A stretch of 64,000 bases of DNA from Rhodeus uyekii (Eukaryota; Chordata; Actinopteri; Cypriniformes; Acheilognathidae): positions 351,001-415,000 of the forward strand of contig JAWRVZ010000221.1 in assembly GCA_037043235.1 (NCBI GenBank), written 5' to 3'. Each line of letters opens with the position of its first letter. Within the stretch, counting starts at the first letter, position 1. The position numbers were made by a program, and so were the translations under genes. Positions 33,952 to 45,390 of this stretch are shown here, piece by piece. A model generated the notes under the pieces. The model was not told where the DNA came from. It made no database searches and saw nothing but the letters and a program-made list of their open reading frames with translations.

Positions 33952-34378
33952 AGCAATAAAGGAACAATACAAACTGTTTGTGCATTTAGTTTCTCTTCTC
34001 TTCTGAATTAATGATGTCATTGCTTTAATTACTTTAAAATAATTCAATATTTCTTGCTATTACGGTATATGTTACTTGTTAAATTTGAAAGACTCGACTC
34101 AATGTTTCAGTTCAGAACTTCAACCATAATTACTAAACTGTCTGAACATTTTTATTTGCTGCATATTACTGACCTCCATATGTGACAGAAAGTTTTTAAC
34201 TGACCTACAAAACATCTTGACCTTAGAATAAGTAAAAAAAAAAAGAAGAAAAAGTTTTAGCTTAAATCCTATGAGAATCTTGCTGACAGGATAGGACTGT
34301 TCAATGTCCAATCACAGAAGAGAACAAGTCACATGTTTCCTAAATGCTTTAGTTTGAGAGTCTGCATCAGAATCTGAC

Positions 34379-34804
34379 ATGGCTAGAATGCCACGGCTTA
34401 CCTTTATATTCCTCTATTTGCTGTTCTGGTTTGCAGGTAACTTTTGCACTTTTCTTAATGAAGAATGTTTATAAATACAAGTAAAAAATAAATGATATTT
34501 GTCAACACGTGTTTTCCCTTTTAGCTGCATCTGTTGATCAGCCTGCCTTCATGATAACTCGTCCTGGAGAGTCAGTGAACATCAGCTGCAGTCACACTTA
34601 CAGCGACTATTACTACCTCTACTGGTACCAGCAAACACAAGACAACACCTTCAAACTTCTCGGGCACCTTTACCAATCAATTTTCAATCCCGAGAAGGAC
34701 TATGATCGCGTTCATATTTATGGAAAGTCACAAACCCATGGGATACTTCAGCTGTCCAGAGTTATTTCAGAAGAAAGTGCAGTGTATTTCTGTGCTGTGA
34801 GTCG
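34379..34804 (+). CDS. TRBV: TRBV segment (V11 of window)
   Basis: Leader exon 34379-34436 (MARMPRLTFIFLYLLFWFAG; a second in-frame ATG at 34388 is possible), donor GTAACT, V exon 34525-34804. V domain: ASVDQPAFMI, Cys in NISCSHTY, Trp in LYWYQQ, framework 3 HIYGKSQTHGILQLSRV and EESAVYFCAVS. RSS: heptamer CACAGCT 34805-34811 (two mismatches, though CACA is kept), 22-bp spacer, nonamer ACAAAATGC 34834-34842. The coding part is intact. The RSS is the weakest of the intact V genes here. Confidence 0.88.
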
Positions 34805-34842
34805 CACAGCTTCACAACTCTCTGCTGTGTTCAACAAAATGC

Positions 34843-36188
34843 CTCTCCTCCTCTGAGTGGCTCATAGCAGATCCTATCTTCATAGCTACTTCAGCATTCA
34901 TAATGTGCATGCATTTGTGGCTTTCATTAGAAATCTTCAAGGCTGTTGTTGTTCATGATGTTGTTACTTGCTGTATTAAATTTGAAAGACTCAAAGTTAT
35001 TAAATAACGGTTTCAGTTTCCCAAACTCACTGCCGCCACAGCATGATTCATGGTAATATAGTAATGACGGTGTACCCTTGAAAAGTATCAAATTAGTCCT
35101 TATTGTGAAACTATATACTTAAAAGTAATATACTCAAGTGCGAATTGGTCACTTAAGTTCATGTTAATTGATATTATCATACTATAAATGAAATACAAAT
35201 AGTTGAATTTATTTAAAGGTGCCTTTTTGACCAACTTAAGAGTTAAGGTTTACATCTTCAAATATAATTTCAGTATATTTGTATACTGAAGTATTTGTGA
35301 CTCTGTAACACTGACAAGCATTTACGGTAAACAAATACAATTTAATGGAATTTCTATTTAGATATTTTTTTTCTACACTTTATTTCGATAGTTCACTTTA
35401 GATGATTAACTATATGCAACTAAATGAGAACTAAGTCTAATTAGAGTATTAGAAGAGTATTGAGCGACTGACAGGTAATAGAAAAATGACTTCTAGTCAG
35501 TAGAAAGTCTAAAGTGGATCATCGAAATCAACGGTTACCCATATTACACATATGTAATGCAAGCTGTAATTTAGTACAAATTGTAATTCAGATTATAATC
35601 AAGTACTTCACATGTGCTTTACTATGTTAGTAAAACTTAAAATAAGTTTACTTACTTTTTAAAGGATGACAAAAACATCAAAACACAATTTAAAATGTAT
35701 AAAGTAAACATTTATTTGACAGTAATATTTTAAAAAAAAGAGTACTTAAGTATTAAGCGTACACTTAAGTGGCTTTTATTGAATTAATATCATCTAAAAG
35801 TAGTGTTTTAAAAAAACTACTTTTTGTTTTGCGCTTCAAATTCTAATGCACATTCAATAAAACTGAAGCACACAAGTGCCAGTATCCGTCATTCATGTTA
35901 AGTCTCAACCAATATATAGATAAACTAGAAAAAAGGTTAAATTCAAAGGCACAAAACATCTTATTTTATACATCAAAATCACACCTTTTTCTAATATATA
36001 TTATTTCAATTGACACTAATATATTGTCTAGATATACAATCTGTGGTATTATCCACCTGCTTATCCAAACGGCAGAGTTTTGGGTGCAGCGGACGATAGG
36101 GGGAGGTGTAATTCTAGAGAAGAAACTTACAGTAAAAGCACTGCTAATGTGTCAAATCGTACTCTCTCCACAGCCTCACGATAAAAGG
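34843..36188. other. Intergenic with a cyprinid-type repeat
   Basis: Contains a copy of the 'cactttatttcgatag' repeat at about 35375-35530 (relative at 8832-9000), whose ends 'ctttagatgattaact' and 'gtctaaagtggatcatcgaaat' are roughly inverted. Otherwise AT-rich with no gene seen. Confidence 0.55.
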
Positions 36189-36620
36189 ATGTGTCCTGTT
36201 GCTTATGGACTAGCCATTTTTACCATCTTTTTTGCACGTATGACTTACATTACACCATTCAATCGCTTAAACTCACTTTCTAAAAAATAGATGACTTAAT
36301 TTAATTCTCTTTACACAGGTCTGTCAGACTGCGTTCAGTTTGATCAGCCTTCGTCTCTATTCAGAAAGAAAGGAGAGAAGGCAGTGATCTCCTGTAGTCA
36401 CGATGACAACAACTTAGATGTCATGTTATGGTACCAACAACTTCATGACAGCAAATCGCTGGCCCTCATCGGTTATGGCTATGACAAGGTTGACCCGAAC
36501 ATTGAATCTGCATTTGAGAAGCGATTTGAGATGACCAGAGAGAACACCGTGACGGGAGCTTTGCTCATCTCTGACCTGACTGAATCGGATTCGGCTGTCT
36601 ATTACTGCGCTGCTAAACGC
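36189..36620 (+). CDS. TRBV: TRBV segment (V12 of window)
   Basis: Leader exon 36189-36237 (MCPVAYGLAIFTIFFA, phase-1 C), donor GTATGA, V exon 36319-36620. V domain: CVQFDQPSSLF with an extra N-terminal Cys, first Cys in VISCSHDD, Trp in MLWYQQ, RFEMTRENTVTGALLISDL and ESDSAVYYCAA. RSS: consensus heptamer CACAGTG 36621-36627, 23-bp spacer, nonamer ACAAAAAAC 36651-36659. Groups with V14, V15, V17 and V18 by the extra Cys, the HDD/YDD CDR1 edge and the ENTxxGALxIS framework 3. Likely functional. Confidence 0.92.
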
Positions 36621-36869
36621 CACAGTGATATATTCTCAATCACTTGCCTGACAAAAAACACACACATTAAAACAGGAAATGGAACCATTTCTGTGGTATT
36701 TGGTTTTAAAATTAGAGTGCAGTTTATAATCTGATAAAGGGTTTATAGAAGAGCTGAAATTTTAAAAGATGGTGATTATTGGCCGCTATAGTCACAAAAC
36801 ATTTTAATCTCATAAAAACTGAAGTATGGAAGCTCATTTTTGCATTAAAAAAACAAAACAAAAACAGTA

Positions 36870-37015
36870 ATTGTCACAATTCAGACTTTTTCCCCCTTGC
36901 AATTCCAAGTTTACATCTCATAATTCTTCGTATTTTTTATCTTTTGCAATTCTGAGAAAAAAAGAATTGGAGGAAAATGTATGAATTGCGAGATGTAAAC
37001 TTCCGAAGATTAAAA
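36870..37015. repeat. Inverted 'aattcTGAGAAAAAAAG' type repeat
   Basis: 'aagtttacatctcataattc' and 'gaattgcgagatgtaaactt' face each other across about 80 bp. This is a family very common in cyprinid DNA by my recollection. It can form a hairpin; no coding content. Confidence 0.55.
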
Positions 37016-37347
37016 GTTTCAAAAACAAGCTTCCATAGAAAAGTCTACAAATAAATAATTTTATGAATATAATTTCTTATATTGGACCAACTATATACTG
37101 CAATATGAAAATAAACATTACCTACTGTAGAACATAAATTGTAGAATATGTATCACATTTATATCATGTGAAAAATAGTATATGACTAGTTGAATGGACC
37201 GAATTTAAATTTAAAAAAAAAAAAAAATTCACCCAACAATATTCCATTTAGTCAAGCATGATAGAACAAAAGAGGCGTGGCTTCTAAATCTCTGTTTTGT
37301 CAATTAGTGTGTCATGAAAAGAGAACAGATCACAGAGAAAAATTTAA

Positions 37348-37786
37348 ATGGCAATGTTTCTTCTATCCTTAGTGCTTTTTCTTAAAGGTATTAAACCGTA
37401 ATATCATGACAAGATTTGTATGTTTTTTTCTGAAGTAGACTTATTTAATTATTGTATAACAAATCTGATCTATCTTTGTATTTCCAGCAGATTTCAGTGA
37501 CGGCGTTCTGATCACTCAATGGCCGAAGTTCATTTCCAGACCTTCAGGCTCTTCGGTGGAAATAAACTGTTACCAGAATGAGACCGACTATGATTACAAA
37601 TACTGGTACAGGCAAATAAAAGATGACGGACCCGTGCTTATTGGAAACTACATTGTTAACTCTGCCACGAATGAGAAGGATTTTGATACTGGCTTTAAAA
37701 TGTCAGGCACAGGGAAAAAGCAATGGACTCTGACTGTGGATGTGAAGGAGGGGGTTGATGGTGTGTATCTGTGTGCCGCTAGTTTA
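37348..37786 (+). CDS. TRBV: TRBV segment (V13; duplicate of V16)
   Basis: Leader exon 37348-37387 (MAMFLLSLVLFLKG), donor GTATTA; V exon from 37498 (a second AG acceptor three bases on would also keep frame) to 37786. V domain: DGVLITQWPKFISRP, Cys in EINCYQNE, Trp in YKYWYRQ, FKMSGTGKKQWTLTV and EGVDGVYLCAAS, where G-V replaces the usual S-A-V. RSS: heptamer CACAGTG 37787-37793, 23-bp spacer, nonamer ACAAAAAAC 37817-37825. Likely functional. It is the first gene of a V13/V14-type cassette. Confidence 0.92.
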
Positions 37787-38103
37787 CACAGTGAATAAAA
37801 CACAATAAACTATAAGACAAAAAACTCTTTAGAAGGAAACTTGTAATCACACCTGCCTCAACCACAAATAAATGAACCATATCTTTACAGTCAGTAGAAG
37901 CTCAGAATTCAGATCTCATTAATGACGTTACACTCCTCCCTCCCCAAAACACCTTCTCACAAGATCTCATTGATGTAACAGTCAGTAGGGGGAGATGTTA
38001 CCGTTTATTTACTGTAACGTTTTTCCTCTTTGTGTTGAGTCTCACACTCTCTCGTCACATAAACTGCAGTGTTTTTTAGTTTTTCTAACCCCGTTTTAGA
38101 AAG

Positions 38104-38563
38104 ATGTCTGAAGCTGCATATGGACTGTACATATTTTTCTTATTGTATATTGGTAAGATGTCCTTTATTAGCTAAATGTTCAGTAGTTATAATTCTTTAC
38201 CGTGTTTGTTATTGCCCTTTGCTTCGAAGTAGAATATATCTAAATGTTTTTTTCTCCACAGGGAATTCGAGATGTGTGAACATTCAACAGAACCCAAAAG
38301 AAATATTTGCAAACAGCAAGAACAAGACAGAGATAAACTGTAGTTATGATGACAGTGGAAAGCCAAATATGTTATGGTATCAGCAGAAGAACACAGAGAT
38401 GGCATTAATAGTGTTGAGTTATGGTGCAACAGGTGACCCAATCAAAGAGGATGGATTTACAGAACGATTTAAATTAAACAGAGAAAATACACTGAACGGA
38501 GCTCTGGAAATCTCTGATCTCAGTCCATCAGACTCTGCGGTTTATTACTGTGCTGTCAGTATG
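38104..38563 (+). CDS. TRBV: TRBV segment (V14; cassette with V13)
   Basis: Leader exon 38104-38152 (MSEAAYGLYIFFLLYIG), V exon 38262-38563. V domain: SRCVNIQQNPKEIF (extra Cys), Cys in EINCSYDD, Trp in MLWYQQ, KLNRENTLNGALEISDL, SDSAVYYCAVS. RSS: heptamer CACAGTG 38564-38570, 23-bp spacer, nonamer ACTAAAAAC 38594-38602. The leader is identical to that of V15. The upstream 'taatgacgttacactcctccc' block is shared by V14 and V17, with a diverged form before V15, and may be the promoter. Likely functional. Confidence 0.92.
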
Positions 38564-38932
38564 CACAGTGCTGTAATCTTTATTAGCTGCCTGACTAAAA
38601 ACCACACCACTAAACTGACACACAGATCTTTCACACAAGCAAGGGTTCACATGAAGTATTGTTTTAAAGGTAATCAAAGTCATGTTGAGTCGGGAAAAAC
38701 ACCACAATTTGTGATTGCAATATAAATATATGGGAGAAATAGTATGAGTGATAGAGTATGGCTACAATTTAGCCAATGACTCGTTTATATCCTGAATAAA
38801 ACAAAAATTTGTACAACTCCGTTAAATGAAAGCTTCAATGACTCACTCTTTTAGAGAATCATCTTTTTACAGTAGGATTATAAGCACACTGGGGTAAAAG
38901 GCGCATTTTAATTTAATCTTTTCTAACCACTA

Positions 38933-39521
38933 CAGGTGCTGGTCATTTAATTAGAATATCATCAAAGTTGATTGAACTAATTACATTCAAAAAGTGAACC
39001 TTGTATATTATATTCATTCATTACACATAGACTGATACATTTCAAATGTTTATTTCTTTTAATTTCGATGATTATAACTGACAACTAAGAAAAATCCCAA
39101 ACTCAGAATCTCAGAAAATTAGAATATTGTGAAAAGTTTCAATATTGCAGACACACTCTAATCAGCCAATTAACTCAAAACACCTGCAAAGGCCTTTAAA
39201 CGTTCTCTCAGTCTAGTTCTGTAGGCGACACAATTATGGGGAAGACGGCTGACTTGACAGCTGTCCAAAAGACGACCATTGAATCCTTGCACAAGGAGGC
39301 CAAGACACAAAAGGTCATTGCAAAAGCGGCTGGCTGTTCACAGAGCTCTTTGTCCAAGTACATTAATAGAGAGGCGAAGGGAAGGAAAAGATGTGGTAGA
39401 ATAAAGTGCACAAGCAATAGGGATAACCGCAGCCTGGAGAGGATTATGAAACAAAACCCATTCAAAAATGTGTGGGAGATTCACAAAGAGTGGACTGCAG
39501 CTGGAGTCAGTGCTTCAAGAA
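38933..39521 (+). mobile_element. Tc1-like transposon 5' fragment
   Basis: It starts at TA with 'caggtgctggtcatttaatt', a known Tc1-like terminal motif, and from 39236 encodes MGKTADLTAVQKTTIESLHK...SQSSLSKYINREAKGR, the paired-like DNA-binding N-terminus of a Tc1-type transposase. It breaks off after AAGVSASRT at about 39521. The DDE catalytic part and right end are missing. The next bases match the RSS nonamer region downstream of V13 and V16, so this fragment occupies the place of a lost V gene. Confidence 0.85.
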
Positions 39522-39818
39522 CCAACTCTTTGGAAGGAAACCTGTAATTACACCTGGCTCAACCACAAATAAATAAACCATATATTTACAGTCAGTAGAA
39601 GCTCAGAATTCCCACATACAGATCGCATTAATGATGTTGCACTCCTCCTCCTCCAAAAACACCTTCACACTGTTCGTTGTTGCGGGACAGTCAGTAGGGG
39701 GAGATGTGACGGTTTATTTACTGTAAAGTTTTTCCTCTCTTTGTGTTGAGTCTCATAATCTCTCGTCACATAAACACAGCAGTTAATGACCAGAGTTTTC
39801 TAACCCCATTTTAGAAAG

Positions 39819-40277
39819 ATGTCTGAAGCTGCATATGGACTGTACATATTTTTCTTATTGTATATTGGTAAGATGCCCTTTATTAGCTAAATGTTAGATA
39901 GTTATAATTCTTTACTGTGTTTGTTATTGCCCTTTGCTTTGACGTAGAATCTCTCTAAACTTAGTTTTTTCTCCACAGGGAATTCGAGATGTGTGAACAT
40001 TCAACAGAACCCGGCAGCAATATTAGCCAACAGCAAGACAGAGATAAACTGTAGTTATGATGACAGTACCAAGCCAACAATGTTATGGTATCAGCAGAAG
40101 AACACAGAGATGGCATTAATAGGGTTGAGCTATGGTACAACAAGTGACCCAACCAATGAAGATGGATTTAAGAAAGAACGATTTAAATTGAAAAGAGAAA
40201 ATACACTGAACGGAGCTCTGGAAATCTCTGATCTCAGTCCATCAGACTCTGCGGTTTATTACTGTGCTGTCAGTATG
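39819..40277 (+). CDS. TRBV: TRBV segment (V15; near-copy of V14)
   Basis: Leader exon 39819-39867 (MSEAAYGLYIFFLLYIG), V exon 39979-40277. V domain: SRCVNIQQNPAAIL, Cys in EINCSYDD, Trp in MLWYQQ, FKKERFKLKRENTLNG with one extra codon compared with V14 (KKE versus TE), and SDSAVYYCAVS. RSS: heptamer CACAGTG 40278-40284, 23-bp spacer, nonamer ACTAAAAAC 40308-40316. 5' and 3' flanks match those of V14 for hundreds of bases. Likely functional. Confidence 0.92.
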
Positions 40278-40439
40278 CACAGTGCTGTAATCTTTATTAG
40301 CTGCCTGACTAAAAACCACACCACTAAACTTAAACACAGATCTTTCACACAAGCAAGGGTTCACATGAAGTATTGTTTTGCAGGTAATCAAAGTCATGTT
40401 GTCTCTCAGGAAAAACACCATAATTTGTGATTGCAATAT

Positions 40440-41684
40440 AAATATAAGGGGAGAAATAGTATGAGTGATAGAGTATGCCATTATGATTTCCAATTTAGAC
40501 AGTGACTCATTTAAACACTGAATAAACCCAATTTTTTTTTACAACTCCATTAAATGAAAGATTCAATGACTCACTCTTTTACAGAACGATCTTTTTACAG
40601 TGATATCTTCACAGTAGGGCAAAACAGGACTAACAGCACACATTCATTTAATTCATTCTTTTTTAAACCACTATATGGCATAAAGATCAGATCAGGACTT
40701 TTAACAACCACGACAAAGTGATCGATTTAACAACGCGATTGCGGACTGAAAAAAAAGTTGATTCTATGCAAAAAAAATAAACTTTTTAATGCAGCTTTAT
40801 GTACAATTGATAAAATGATTGACTATTTTGAGACAAAGGTCTTAATGATTTTCAGTTGTTTTCAAAGTAATTAAAGCAATCGATTTTCAATAATGGAAGA
40901 ATAGGTAAAGTATGGTTTTTGGGGTAAAAGGTGAACCTGCTGTTGGGGCGAAAGACAATTAACATGGATGATAAACATCCGGCATGACTTTGGTTAGATT
41001 CAGATGGGAAATATATATTATGTTGAGTGTCCACCTTACAGATAATCACCATATTTATTATGAGACCATCATATATAAAAATATGATAATCGTAACATAA
41101 AACAGCATGTTTCTTTGTTACTGTAAGCCATAATGTATTATAGGATCTCACTCAACGCTTTCACAATATCTGCTTTTTCAAATATCTGCTTTTTTTTTTT
41201 TAATTCGGCTTCAGTAATTTTAAAATGAACTGAAAATAGCACAAACTTTGCTAAAGATATTGTTCTAAACAAGTATTAACATAGATAATATAAAAAAAGG
41301 TAAAGTATTTGTATCAATACTTTGAGTCTTTTACCCTGTGTGCCACCTAATATATTCATGAGATTTTTAAACAAATAAACCACTTTAATGATTTATTTTT
41401 TCACACAAAAATAGTTGCTCCAACAATGTTCAGTAAAATCCTATATATATTTTCTGCAAGCACACACTATGTGTGTACCATATTAACTTCACTTCTCATA
41501 ACAGAACTATCTGTGCGAGATATTTCAAACTACACTGGTGTCTATGAAGGAGCAGAAGAATGGAGTCATCGTTTTTCCACCAATGACTAAAGCAACAAAG
41601 GGGCGTGTCTTAAAAAAATCCACTATTTTTTTTGTCTTTGTGTAGTTCACAGAACAGCGAATATTTCACGAAAAGCAACTCTAG
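40440..41684. other. Intergenic between V15 and V16
   Basis: The first 200 bp parallel the flank downstream of V14. The rest is AT-rich with no recognised gene or repeat family; the minus-strand ORF 40852-41151 has no domain. Confidence 0.5.
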
Positions 41685-42125
41685 ATGGACTCTTTTCTTC
41701 TCCTATTCACATTTCTTTGTCTTAAAGGTATTACTTTAACTTACAGTGATTCCCTTGACTTTAACCAAATGTAGATTTCTAATAAAAACACATCCTGATT
41801 TTGATAACCTATTTTTGTATTTCCAGCAGATTTCAGTGACGGTGTTCTGATCACTCAATGGCCGAAGTTCATTTCCAGACCTTCAGGCTCTTCGGTTGAA
41901 ATACACTGTTACCAGAATGAGACAGACTACGATTACAAATACTGGTACAGGCAAATAAAAGATGAAGGACCAGTTCTTATAGGAACCTACCATTTTAACT
42001 CTGCCACTAATGAGAAGGATTTTGATACTGGCTTTAAAATGTCAGGCACAGGGAAAAAGCAATGGACTCTGACTGTGGATGTGAAGGAGGGGGTTGATGG
42101 TGTGTATCTGTGTGCTGCTAGTTTC
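41685..42125 (+). CDS. TRBV: TRBV segment (V16; duplicate of V13)
   Basis: Leader exon 41685-41727 (MDSFLLLFTFLCLKG), V exon 41827-42125. The V exon differs from V13 at only a few positions, mainly CDR2 (TYHFNSA versus NYIVNSA) and one framework-1 residue (EIHC versus EINC); the leaders differ more. It ends VDGVYLCAAS. RSS: heptamer CACAGTG 42126-42132, 23-bp spacer, nonamer ACAAAAAAC 42156-42164. Likely functional. The flank with 'gtcagtagggggagatg' is repeated after V13, before V15 and after V16. Confidence 0.92.
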
Positions 42126-42466
42126 CACAGTGAATAAAACACAATAAACTATAAGACAAAAAACTCTTTAGAAGGAAACCTGTAATCACACCTGCCTCAA
42201 CCACAAATAAATGAACCATATCTTTACAGAGTCAGTAGAAGCTCAGAGTTCAGATCTCATTAATGACGTTACACTCCTCCCTCCCCAAAAACACCTTCTC
42301 ACAAGATCTCATTGATGTAACAGTCAGTAGGGGGAGATGTTACCGTTTATTTTAATATAGAGGTTTTTCTCTCTTTCAATCTTTACTAAAGTCTCATACA
42401 CTCTCTGTCTAGACACATTATTTTTGCTTCATGCATAACCAGTTTATGTAACCCTAGTTTAGAAGG

Positions 42467-42920
42467 ATGTTTAAAGCTGCATGTGGACTTGGCATATTTT
42501 TCTTTTATATAGGTAAGAATTAATTTGAGACGGCAATTATGATATTTTTATCAGTGCTTAGGTGTTTGAAAGGGAAAAGAATTTGAAGTAAAATGCTTGT
42601 TAAAGTCTGACTTTTTCACAGGGACGGCGAAATGTGTGACTGTTCAACAGAAGGTGACGTCCTTATTGGTCAACAAAAATAACAAAGTAGAGATGGAATG
42701 CACTCACGATGACAGTACTATGCTAGTTATGCTATGGTATCAGCAGAAGAATACCGAAATGGCTCTAATCGGTTACAGCTACGGTACCAGTGACCCAACC
42801 AGTGAGGATGGATTTAAAGAGCGATTTACATTGAAAAGAGCAAATACACTGAACGGAGCTCTGGAAATCTCTGGTCTCAGTCCATCAGACTCTGCGCTTT
42901 ATTACTGTGCTGTCAGTATG
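42467..42920 (+). CDS. TRBV: TRBV segment (V17; V14-like, cassette with V16)
   Basis: Leader exon 42467-42512 (MFKAACGLGIFFFYIG), V exon 42622-42920. V domain: AKCVTVQQKVTSLL (extra Cys), first Cys in EMECTHDD, Trp in MLWYQQ, LKRANTLNGALEISGL, SDSALYYCAVS. RSS: heptamer CACAGTG 42921-42927, 23-bp spacer, nonamer ACTAAAACT 42951-42959. More diverged from V14 and V15 than they are from each other. Likely functional. The LINE insertion begins soon after its RSS. Confidence 0.92.
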
Positions 42921-42999
42921 CACAGTGCCACAGACTAAAATTACTGCTGAACTAAAACTCAAGCACACAGGAAACCAAAACATCTGTTATCCAAATAAG

Positions 43000-45390
43000 G
43001 GAAAATGCACATCCATATTACAGCATAATAAACCCTTTCAGGGTGATCAGCTGATTTATCATCAGTCACCAGTTTTATTCTGCAATAATACCTGGCTGAA
43101 TGCTCATTGTCCCACTGATAGTGCCGGTCCTCAATTGAACCAAAAAAATAATCACACAAGGCCCCTGAACCACCAGGGGGTCGCCTTACTCTCAAAGAAG
43201 GCGCTATCAGTGTTCTTATGTCTGGTTTGGACTCATTTGCACCTATGAAATCCCGGTCTGTGGCCTTTGTGCGTTCTGCTCCATGGTACAATGACGTGCT
43301 GCGCTCTATGAAGGCAGCTTGTCGTAAGATGGAGCGAAGGTGGCGTCTGTCTGGCCTGACTGTGCATCACCAAGCTTGGAAAGACCATGTACTGGAATAT
43401 AAGGCAGAGATTGTTTCAGTCCGGTCTCAATATTTCTCTCAGATAATTAACACTAACCAAAACAACCCCAGACAACTGTTTCATACCATTAACAAACTCC
43501 TTAAAGGAAACGGCTCTCCCTGTGTACCTACCTCAGTTCATCTTTGTAATGGGTTTCTTGATCACTTCAGTTCTAAGATTGCCAATACTCGCAATTGCAT
43601 TACTGCTGTTTCGACTGATCCGGCTTTTAGGATCACACCTTTTTCTGGCTCTTTTCTTTCTAATTTTTCCTTGCACGATTTTGTTTCCCTTGGAAAGGAA
43701 GTTTCAAAATTGAAATCAACCACTTCCGCAACTGATCCCATACCTTGTGATTTGTTTAAATCATGTTTTGTTTCTTTATGCCCTGTTGTCCTGAGTATAG
43801 TAAATGACTCACTGCGCATGGGTGTTGTGCCTGCTGCACTTAAAATTGCTGCAGTTACTCCTATACCAAAAAAGACCAACGCAGACCGGGACAACCTGAA
43901 TAATTTCCGTCCAATCTCAAATCTCCCCTATCTTGCAAAATTGCTTGAGCGAACTGTGGCTTCTCAATTAAATTCTCACCTCTTTGTCAATAACCTTTTT
44001 GAGCCCCTCCAATCAGGCTTCCGCAAACTGCACAGCACAGAAACGGCATTAGTTAAGGTCACAAATGACCTGTTGATCGCTGCAGACTCTGGCTGTCTCT
44101 CAATTTTAATTCTCCTCGATCTTAGCGCAGCCTTTGATACAGTGGATCACTTTACTTTACTCAGTCGTTTGGAATCCGTTTTTGGTGTTACGGATACAGT
44201 TTTAAACTGGTTTAAATCGTTCCTCTCAGATCGAAGGCAGTTTGTGTCACTGGGTGGATGTAGGTCCAAAGTGGGGCAGTGCAATTTGGAGTTCCCCAGG
44301 GATCTGTTTTGAGTCCCTTGCTTTTTAGTATGTACATTTTTCCCCTGGGTCAACTTCTCAGATCCTTGGGTCTTAATTTTCATTTTTATGCAGACGACAC
44401 ACAAATTTATATTCACTCAAAACCTGGAGATAATACAGCTGTCAGCTTTTTAGAACATTGTATTTCTGAGATAAAAATATGGATGTCACATAATTTTCTC
44501 TGTCTCAACAGTGACAAAACTGAGGTCATGCTCATCGGTTCACCCCAACAAATTCGCAAAGCTGATGCTGTACCCTTAATGGTGGATGGCTCTGCTTTGG
44601 AATTTCAAACAAAATGTAAAAATCTGGGGGTGATATTCGATGCAAATCTAACATTCGATCCGCATGTACAGAATATGGTCAAAACTTCATTTTTTCATCT
44701 CAGAAACATTGCACGATTGCGCCCTATGTTATCTCTCTCGGTGGCTGAACAATTAATCAATTCATTTGTGTTTTCCCGTATTGACTATTGTAATGCTCTG
44801 CTTGCTGGGGTTTCTAAAACTACAGTAAACAAACTGCAGTATGTTCAGAACTCAGCAGCCAGAATCTTGACAAGGTCCAGGACAAGTGAACACATCACTC
44901 CCATCTTGGAGTCTCTGCACTGGCTCCCGGTCAGGTTTCGCATAGATTTTAAAATTCTAATGCTCACCTATAAGGCCTTGCATGGTTTAGCGCCACAATA
45001 TATGACTGAACTTTTAACTGCATACACCCCAAGACGTAATCTCCGTTCATCTAATTCTGGTTTTTTAATTGTTCCTCCAACTCGTTTACGCTCTATGGGT
45101 GACCGGGCTTTCTCTTCTTTTGCTCCAAGACTCTGGAATGCTCTGCCCAATGAGATCAGACATGCTGACTCTTATAGTGCTTTTAAATCTTCACTTAAAA
45201 CTTATTTTTTTAGACTTGCATACAAGTGATTATTATTGTGTGTTCTGCCTTGCTTTTTATATCATGCATCTTTTCTTTTAAAATTAATTTTAATGTATGT
45301 TTATTGTATTTATATGTTTCTGTGCAGCGCTTTGAGATGTAACTTTTAAAGGCGCTATATAAAATAAAATTTATTATTATTATTATTAGA
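43000..45390 (+). mobile_element. L2-like LINE, 5'-truncated, one visible frameshift
   Basis: ORF2 sequence runs from about 43218 to 45229. Upstream it has DSFAPMKSRSVAFVRSAPWY, then the RT core FRPISNLPYLAKLLERTV, SGFRKLHSTETAL, LLDLSAAFDTVDH, a break near 44279-44300 where the frame shifts, then QFGVPQGSVLSPLLF, HFYADDTQIY (catalytic YADD), NSDKTEVMLIG, KNLGVIFDANLTF and a C-terminal SFAPRLWNALP. The 3' end 'ggcgctatataaaataaaat' with an ATT tail is typical of L2-type LINEs. The endonuclease is missing, so it is dead, but the decay is light. Its left boundary is uncertain. Confidence 0.85.

Noticed and set aside
39236..39547. 103-residue ORF as a host gene
   Set aside because: It is the DNA-binding N-terminus of a Tc1-like transposase, cut off before the catalytic domain.
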